Source: Strongylocentrotus purpuratus
Taxonomy: Eukaryota; Echinodermata; Echinoidea; Camarodonta; Strongylocentrotidae
Length of the DNA stretch: 64,000 bases
Assembly: GCF_000002235.5 (NCBI RefSeq)
Contig: NW_022145601.1
Location: 7,823,660-7,887,659 of the forward strand
Direction: 5' to 3'
In this document: positions 57,841 through 64,000 of the stretch, in pieces
Layout of the letters: every line of letters starts with the position of its first letter
Position numbering within the stretch: the first letter of the stretch is position 1
Notes under the pieces: model-generated
Told to the model about the DNA's origin: nothing
Seen by the model: only the letters and a program-made list of their open reading frames with translations
Databases searched by the model: none
Program-made: the position numbers and the translations under genes

Positions 57841-59396
57841 CGACAACGTAGCCTGGCGGCGGTAGCGGGTAGCCCCAAAGCCATGTCCATTTAAAAACTG
57901 CATTCAAGAGCCTCTTATTGCTAGGTTTACAACGTTGTTTTACATTTGCAATTATAATTTCCTAGTTTTATTCACTCTCTACAGTCCCGTACTATCCCTT
58001 TTTCAGTCTGTAAACAACTTTGCAACACGAAAACAATGATGAACAGGGTTTTACTTCTCGTATAAATTTATTAGAAGTGCCCTATGTCATTTTGCACGAA
58101 GTGATACAAAGGGCCTTTCAAATTTAAGTCTATTGAAAGCATTCCCCCACCTAGCCTGTATGACCGAGCAGAATCATTTAGTGCTCAACAATAAAAATCC
58201 ACAGTCTTGGCTAAAGAGGTCCATTATTTGTTTGTTTATTTAGTTATTTTATTTAATTGACATTGTACAGTACTATTAAATATCAGGTATATTGGATGCT
58301 CTGTTTTAAATACAGTCAAGATTGCCGAGCAATGAATTACATCCTGCTTCTTGTCCTCAAACCATATCTTTCTGGTTTTTAAAACGGTATCATTTGAATT
58401 TCCATTTCCAAGCATTATTTTGAACTGTCCCGAAATTGTTTTCCTTTCTTGAAATCAGACTACAGCCCCAGTCTAAAGTGCTTGTCCTCCCAGACAAGGA
58501 CAAAGAGCCTCTTCGGTAGGTTTAGGGACAATGCATCAAAATAACGCGGTCATTGTTGCAATGTCAGGAATGCTATTATTACCTCCTCTTTGGTAATCCT
58601 CGCATTTGACCAAACAAAAGTCACTCAATGAAGGGAGGGTCAGGTTTGTTTTCAATTCACTAATATTATTGATGCCATGTCAGAAAGAGCTGAGTAGTTT
58701 GTTACGTAACTATTCAAAAATTGCAGGTGCAAGCTATTGAAAACAGAATCGAATAGCCAAGCTTCCCTATTCATTGGTGCCCTGTTATAGAATTCGTAGC
58801 ATATACTGAATTGAATAGACCCGTGTTCTATTCATTATACTATGTGAGGGCAGTGGCCTCTTGTCATATCACTTTAAGTTTAAGTCAGCAGTTTGCAAAT
58901 TAAATGAAATAAACATAAAACCTCACTATTATATCAGTAATATCAGTAACTGAAAGAAAAAAAATACGGGCAATCTTGACAACATCGGACTACAAAAATG
59001 ATGATAATAATGCATCCCGAAAGCGTCAAATCAGTAAATCGGCACATTTTGTAAAGTCATTAGCATGCAGAAAGTGTTAACAACAAAAAGCGAACCAGTT
59101 ATCACGGTGAGGCAAAATGGTCTTGTGGATAAAAGTGATCACTTCACAATGCAATGTACTCGGTTCGAGTCTCAGTTTCTCCTTTATATAAACCCATGTT
59201 ATTTTTTTTTCTTCACTCCATAATATTGACTTGTCATCTCTTTTTTAAAGGGGACACCCCCCCCCCTCAACAAAGAAAAAATAGCATGTAATACTCTTTC
59301 TTTAACAAGCGACTCTCTGAATTAGTCAGAAAACATCTTTTGCTACATCTACAACAATTAGTGTAAGTATGAAGAATACATGAAGATTAGCAATGT

Positions 59397-59750
59397 GACA
59401 CTTTAGTCTAGTGGGTAGGCAATCGTCTGATAACTGGAAGGTATCGGGTTCGACCCCCAGCTGTTGCGTTTTTTTCTTTTGCTACATCTACAACAATAAG
59501 TATAAGTATGAAAAAAAAACATGGAGATTAGCAATGTGACACTTTAGTCTAGTGGGTAGGCAATCGCCTGGTAACTGGAAGGTATCGGGTTCGACCCCCA
59601 GCTGTTGCGTTTTTTTCTTTTGCTACATCTACAACAATAAGTATAAGTATGAAAAAAAAAACATGGAGATTAGCAATGTGACACTTTAGTCTAGTGGGTA
59701 GGCAATCGCCTGGTAACTGGAAGGTATCGGGTTCGACACCCAGCTGTTGC
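59397..59750 (+). ncRNA. tRNA-like module II, tandem triplet, unit 3
   Basis: Same boxes and T runs as unit 1; spacings 141 and 142 bp, the difference being in an A run. Confidence 0.6.
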
Positions 59751-60507
59751 TTTTTTTTTAATCTTTGAAAAAGAAAAACTGATGTCAAACCCATTTTGAT
59801 CTCACTCAAAGTCCATATTTATTGCTATTCTCTTAATTGATCTATACAATGAGCTTGCAATTAACTTGTAAGCAAGGTAAAGTATTATATTTACGAAGTA
59901 CAAGAAGGACAGGAATCCTGTTTTATCTATTTATCAAACATTATTACATTCAATACTTTTTCAGTCCCAATGAGAGAGAGAGAGAGAGAGAAAGAGAAAG
60001 AGAGCCAGAAAGAGACAAGTGAAGAGAACCCAATACACCTCATCAGTGTAATAAAGTCTGATGATCTTAATCTACATACTTACTTCAAATATTTTGCCGG
60101 GCAGATATTATTATTTATAAAAACAAACCAATTTTGGAGTTTTATAATAAATATTATTGTTGTTGTTGTTGTTGATGTAAAACAATGAGAAAATAGGGAC
60201 CTTTTGCGGGGGGGGGGGGAGCAATGTAGAAAAAAACTACAGGGGAGCCTTGGGATTTTTATTTGGGGGGGGGGGTGGGTATCGGCGCGGATTCAGGATT
60301 TCTTAGGGGGGCCCAAACTTGAAATCAATTTGAAATTTAATGTGCTGAAATAAAAAAAAATCGTGCCGGCCGATATTTCACTCAGTGGTAGAGGGGGAAG
60401 GGGGAGGGGGGGGGGGGGGGTAGAGAGCACTATTTTTTTGTTTGGCCCTCGAAAATTTGAAAAATCACCCCCCCCCCCCCACATTAATCGCCAGGGGGGT
60501 CCCATCT

Positions 60508-60591
60508 CGACAGCTAGCTGGCAATCGACAGCTAGCTGGCAATCGACAGCTAGCTGGCAATCGACAGCTAGCTAGCTAGCTAGCTGGCAAT
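60508..60591. repeat. 18-bp minisatellite, 4 copies, last one expanded
   Basis: Three exact units, then a fourth in which the palindromic core has grown by 12 bp of extra GCTA (CAGCTAGCTAGCTAGCTAGC), as replication slippage on the palindrome would give. Confidence 0.95.
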
Positions 60592-62145
60592 CGACAGCGT
60601 AGCCTGGCGGCGGTAGCGGGTAGCCCCAAAGCCATGTCCATTTAAAAACTGCATTCAAGAGCCTCTTATTGCTAGGTTTACAACGTTGTTTTACATTTGC
60701 AATTATAATTTCCTAGTTTTATTCACTCTCTACAGTCCCGTACTATCCCTTTTTCAGTCTGTAAACAACTTTGCAACACGAAAACAATGATGAACAGGGT
60801 TTTACTTCTCGTATAAATTTATTAGAAGTGCCCTATGTCATTTTGCACGAAGTGATACAAAGGGCCTTTCAAATTTAAGTCTATTGAAAGCATTCCCCCA
60901 CCTAGCCTGTATGACCGAGCAGAATCATTTAGTGCTCAACAATAAAAATCCACAGTCTTGGCTAAAGAGGTCCATTATTTGTTTGTTTATTTAGTTATTT
61001 TATTTAATTGACATTGTACAGTACTATTAAATATCAGGTATATTGGATGCTCTGTTTTAAATACAGTCAAGATTGCCGAGCAATGAATTACATCCTGCTT
61101 CTTGTCCTCAAACCATATCTTTCTGGTTTTTAAAACGGTATCATTTGAATTTCCATTTCCAAGCATTATTTTGAACTGTCCCGAAATTGTTTTCCTTTCT
61201 TGAAATCAGACTACAGCCCCAGTCTAAAGTGCTTGTCCTCCCAGACAAGGACAAAGAGCCTCTTCGGTAGGTTTAGGGACAATGCATCAAAATAACGCGG
61301 TCATTGTTGCAATGTCAGGAATGCTATTATTACCTCCTCTTTGGTAATCCTCGCATTTGACCAAACAAAAGTCACTCAATGAAGGGAGGGTCAGGTTTGT
61401 TTTCAATTCACTAATATTATTGATGCCATGTCAGAAAGAGCTGAGTAGTTTGTTACGTAACTATTCAAAAATTGCAGGTGCAAGCTATTGAAAACAGAAT
61501 CGAATAGCCAAGCTTCCCTATTCATTGGTGCCCTGTTATAGAATTCGTAGCATATACTGAATTGAATAGACCCGTGTTCTATTCATTATACTATGTGAGG
61601 GCAGTGGCCTCTTGTCATATCACTTTAAGTTTAAGTCAGCAGTTTGCAAATTAAATGAAATAAACATAAAACCTCACTATTATATCAGTAATATCAGTAA
61701 CTGAAAGAAAAAAAATACGGGCAATCTTGACAACATCGGACTACAAAAATGATGATAATAATGCATCCCGAAAGCGTCAAATCAGTAAATCGGCACATTT
61801 TGTAAAGTCATTAGCATGCAGAAAGTGTTAACAACAAAAAGCGAACCAGTTATCACGGTGAGGCAAAATGGTCTTGTGGATAAAAGTGATCACTTCACAA
61901 TGCAATGTACTCGGTTCGAGTCTCAGTTTCTCCTTTATATAAACCCATGTTATTTTTTTTCTTCACTCCATAATATTGACTTGTCATCTCTTTTTTAAAG
62001 GGGACACCCCCCCCCTCAACAAAGAAAAAATAGCATGTAATACTCTTTCTTTAACAAGCGACTCTCTGAATTAGTCAGAAAACATCTTTTGCTACATCTA
62101 CAACAATTAGTGTAAGTATGAAGAATACATGAAGATTAGCAATGT

Positions 62146-62499
62146 GACACTTTAGTCTAGTGGGTAGGCAATCGTCTGATAACTGGAAGGTATCGGGTTC
62201 GACCCCCAGCTGTTGCGTTTTTTTCTTTTGCTACATCTACAACAATAAGTATAAGTATGAAAAAAAAACATGGAGATTAGCAATGTGACACTTTAGTCTA
62301 GTGGGTAGGCAATCGCCTGGTAACTGGAAGGTATCGGGTTCGACCCCCAGCTGTTGCGTTTTTTTCTTTTGCTACATCTACAACAATAAGTATAAGTATG
62401 AAAAAAAAAACATGGAGATTAGCAATGTGACACTTTAGTCTAGTGGGTAGGCAATCGCCTGGTAACTGGAAGGTATCGGGTTCGACACCCAGCTGTTGC
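62146..62499 (+). ncRNA. tRNA-like module II, tandem triplet, unit 4
   Basis: Box A TAGTCTAGTGG and box B GGGTTCGAC in all three copies, each followed by a T run. Confidence 0.6.
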
Positions 62500-63257
62500 T
62501 TTTTTTTTAATCTTTGAAAAAGAAAAACTGATGTCAAACCCATTTTGATCTCACTCAAAGTCCATATTTATTGCTATTCTCTTAATTGATCTATACAATG
62601 AGCTTGCAATTAACTTGTAAGCAAGGTAAAGTATTATATTTACGAAGTACAAGAAGGACAGGAATCCTGTTTTATCTATTTATCAAACATTATTACATTC
62701 AATACTTTTTCAGTCCCAATGAGAGAGAGAGAGAGAGAGAGAAAGAGAAAGAGAGCCAGAAAGAGACAAGTGAAGAGAACCCAATACACCTCATCAGTGT
62801 AATAAAGTCTGATGATCTTAATCTACATACTTACTTCAAATATTTTGCCGGGCAGATATTATTATTTATAAAAACAAACCAATTTTGGAGTTTTATAATA
62901 AATATTATTGTTGTTGTTGTTGTTGATGTAAAACAATGAGAAAATAGGGACCTTTTGCGGGGGGGGGGGGAGCAATGTAGAAAAAAACTACAGGGGAGCC
63001 TTGGGATTTTTATTGGGGGGGGGGGTGGGTATCGGCGCGGATTCAGGATTTCTTAGGGGGGCCCAAACTTGAAATCAATTTGAAATTTAATGTGCTGAAA
63101 TAAAAAAAAATCGTGCCGGCCGATATTTCACTCAGTGGTAGAGGGGGAAGGGGGAGGGGGGGGGGGGGGGGTAGAGAGCACTATTTTTTTGTTTGGCCCT
63201 CGAAAATTTGAAAAATCACCCCCCCCCCCCACATTAATCGCCAGGGGGGTCCCATCT

Positions 63258-63383
63258 CGACAGCTAGCTGGCAATCGACAGCTAGCTGGCAATCGACAGC
63301 TAGCTGGCAATCGACAGCTAGCTGGCAATCGACAGCTAGCTGGCAATCGACAGCTAGCTGGCAATCGACAGCTAGCTGGCAAT
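63258..63383. repeat. 18-bp minisatellite, 7 copies
   Basis: 126 bp of exact units, then CGACAGCGTAGCC. Confidence 0.95.
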
Positions 63384-63447
63384 CGACAGCGTAGCCTAGC
63401 GGCGGTAGCGGGTAGCCCCAAAGCCATGTCCATTTAAAAACTGCATT

Positions 63448-64000
63448 CAAGAGCCTCTTATTGCTAGGTTTACAACGTTGTTTTACATTTGCAATTATAA
63501 TTTCCTAGTTTTATTCACTCTCTACAGTCCCGTACTATCCCTTTTTCAGTCTGTAAACAACTTTGCAACACGAAAACAATGATGAACAGGGTTTTACTTC
63601 TCGTATAAATTTATTAGAAGTGCCCTATGTCATTTTGCACGAAGTGATACAAAGGGCCTTTCAAATTTAAGTCTATTGAAAGCATTCCCCCACCTAGCCT
63701 GTATGACCGAGCAGAATCATTTAGTGCTCAACAATAAAAATCCACAGTCTTGGCTAAAGAGGTCCATTATTTGTTTGTTTATTTAGTTATTTTATTTAAT
63801 TGACATTGTACAGTACTATTAAATATCAGGTATATTGGATGCTCTGTTTTAAATACAGTCAAGATTGCCGAGCAATGAATTACATCCTGCTTCTTGTCCT
63901 CAAACCATATCTTTCTGGTTTTTAAAACGGTATCATTTGAATTTCCATTTCCAAGCATTATTTTGAACTGTCCCGAAATTGTTTTCCTTTCTTGAAATCA
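63448..64000 (+). repeat. satellite unit 5, cut by the window end
   Basis: Begins CAAGAGCCTCTTATTGCTAG and follows the unit to the last base, so the array continues to the right. Confidence 0.92.

Larger units (their letters stand above)
55096..57904 (+). repeat. satellite unit 2 (2809 bp)
   Basis: Near-identical to unit 1. Module II copies start at 56582, 56723 and 56866; module I has lost box A. A G run of about 23 (57587-57609) faces a C run (57657-57669) across 47 bp, so the two can pair. Minisatellite with 8 copies. Confidence 0.92.
57905..60655 (+). repeat. satellite unit 3 (2751 bp)
   Basis: Near-identical to units 1, 2 and 4. Module I at 59109-59182; module II starts 59397, 59538 and 59680; minisatellite at 60508-60591. 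Confidence 0.92.
60656..63447 (+). repeat. satellite unit 4 (2792 bp)
   Basis: Near-identical to units 1-3. Module I at 61860-61933; module II starts 62146, 62287 and 62429; G run at 63156-63171 and C run at 63219-63230; minisatellite with 7 copies. Confidence 0.92.

Overview
The window looks like nuclear DNA of a marine deuterostome, most likely an echinoderm and probably a sea urchin. The genes are split by introns with GT/AG junctions. HYR (hyalin-repeat) exons are abundant, as in sea urchins. The sequence is AT-rich, with many short inverted-repeat elements, tRNA-derived SINEs, LINE fragments, long G/C runs and ATC/ACT microsatellites. The species cannot be read from the sequence, and no prokaryotic operon features are present.

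Layout. 1-3.44 kb: a degraded hAT-type DNA transposon. 3.45-29.9 kb (+): the 3' part of a large secreted-type gene. Nine HYR exons of three types lie in the order A1 B1 C1 A2 B2 A3 B3 C2 C3, inside a nearly identical exon-intron tandem array (3.45-19.25 kb). They are followed by three divergent HYR-like exons (D, E, F), one sushi/CCP exon (G) and a terminal C-type lectin exon (H) with the stop at 29875. All internal exon junctions are phase 1, so exons can be added or lost without changing frame. 29.9-36.6 kb: intergenic DNA with MITEs, a LINE scrap, a SINE interrupting a small tandem duplication, and microsatellites. 36.6-43.06 kb (-): a four-exon F-box gene of the FBXO2/6/44 (FBA, sugar-binding F-box) group, 322 residues, complete as reconstructed from splice sites. 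43.2-49.8 kb: a tRNA-derived SINE, a large foldback element and a G/C-run foldback; no gene recognised. 49.85-64.0 kb: a tandem array of about 2.75-kb units running off the right end. Each full unit carries one tRNA-like module with box A/box B, a triplet of a second tRNA-like module, G and C runs, and an 18-bp minisatellite with a palindromic core.

How the parts relate. The HYR-sushi-lectin gene is predicted to encode an extracellular, carbohydrate-recognition-like protein. Its array shows how it grew: a long intron type (L), whose intact form lies before exon D, has been joined to a short intron type (s) at two different microhomology junctions, as expected for unequal recombination. The neighbouring F-box gene would act in the cytosol on glycoproteins through SCF ubiquitin ligase. 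Nothing in the sequence links the two genes beyond proximity and shared repeat families. Array copy numbers depend on the assembly being correct.
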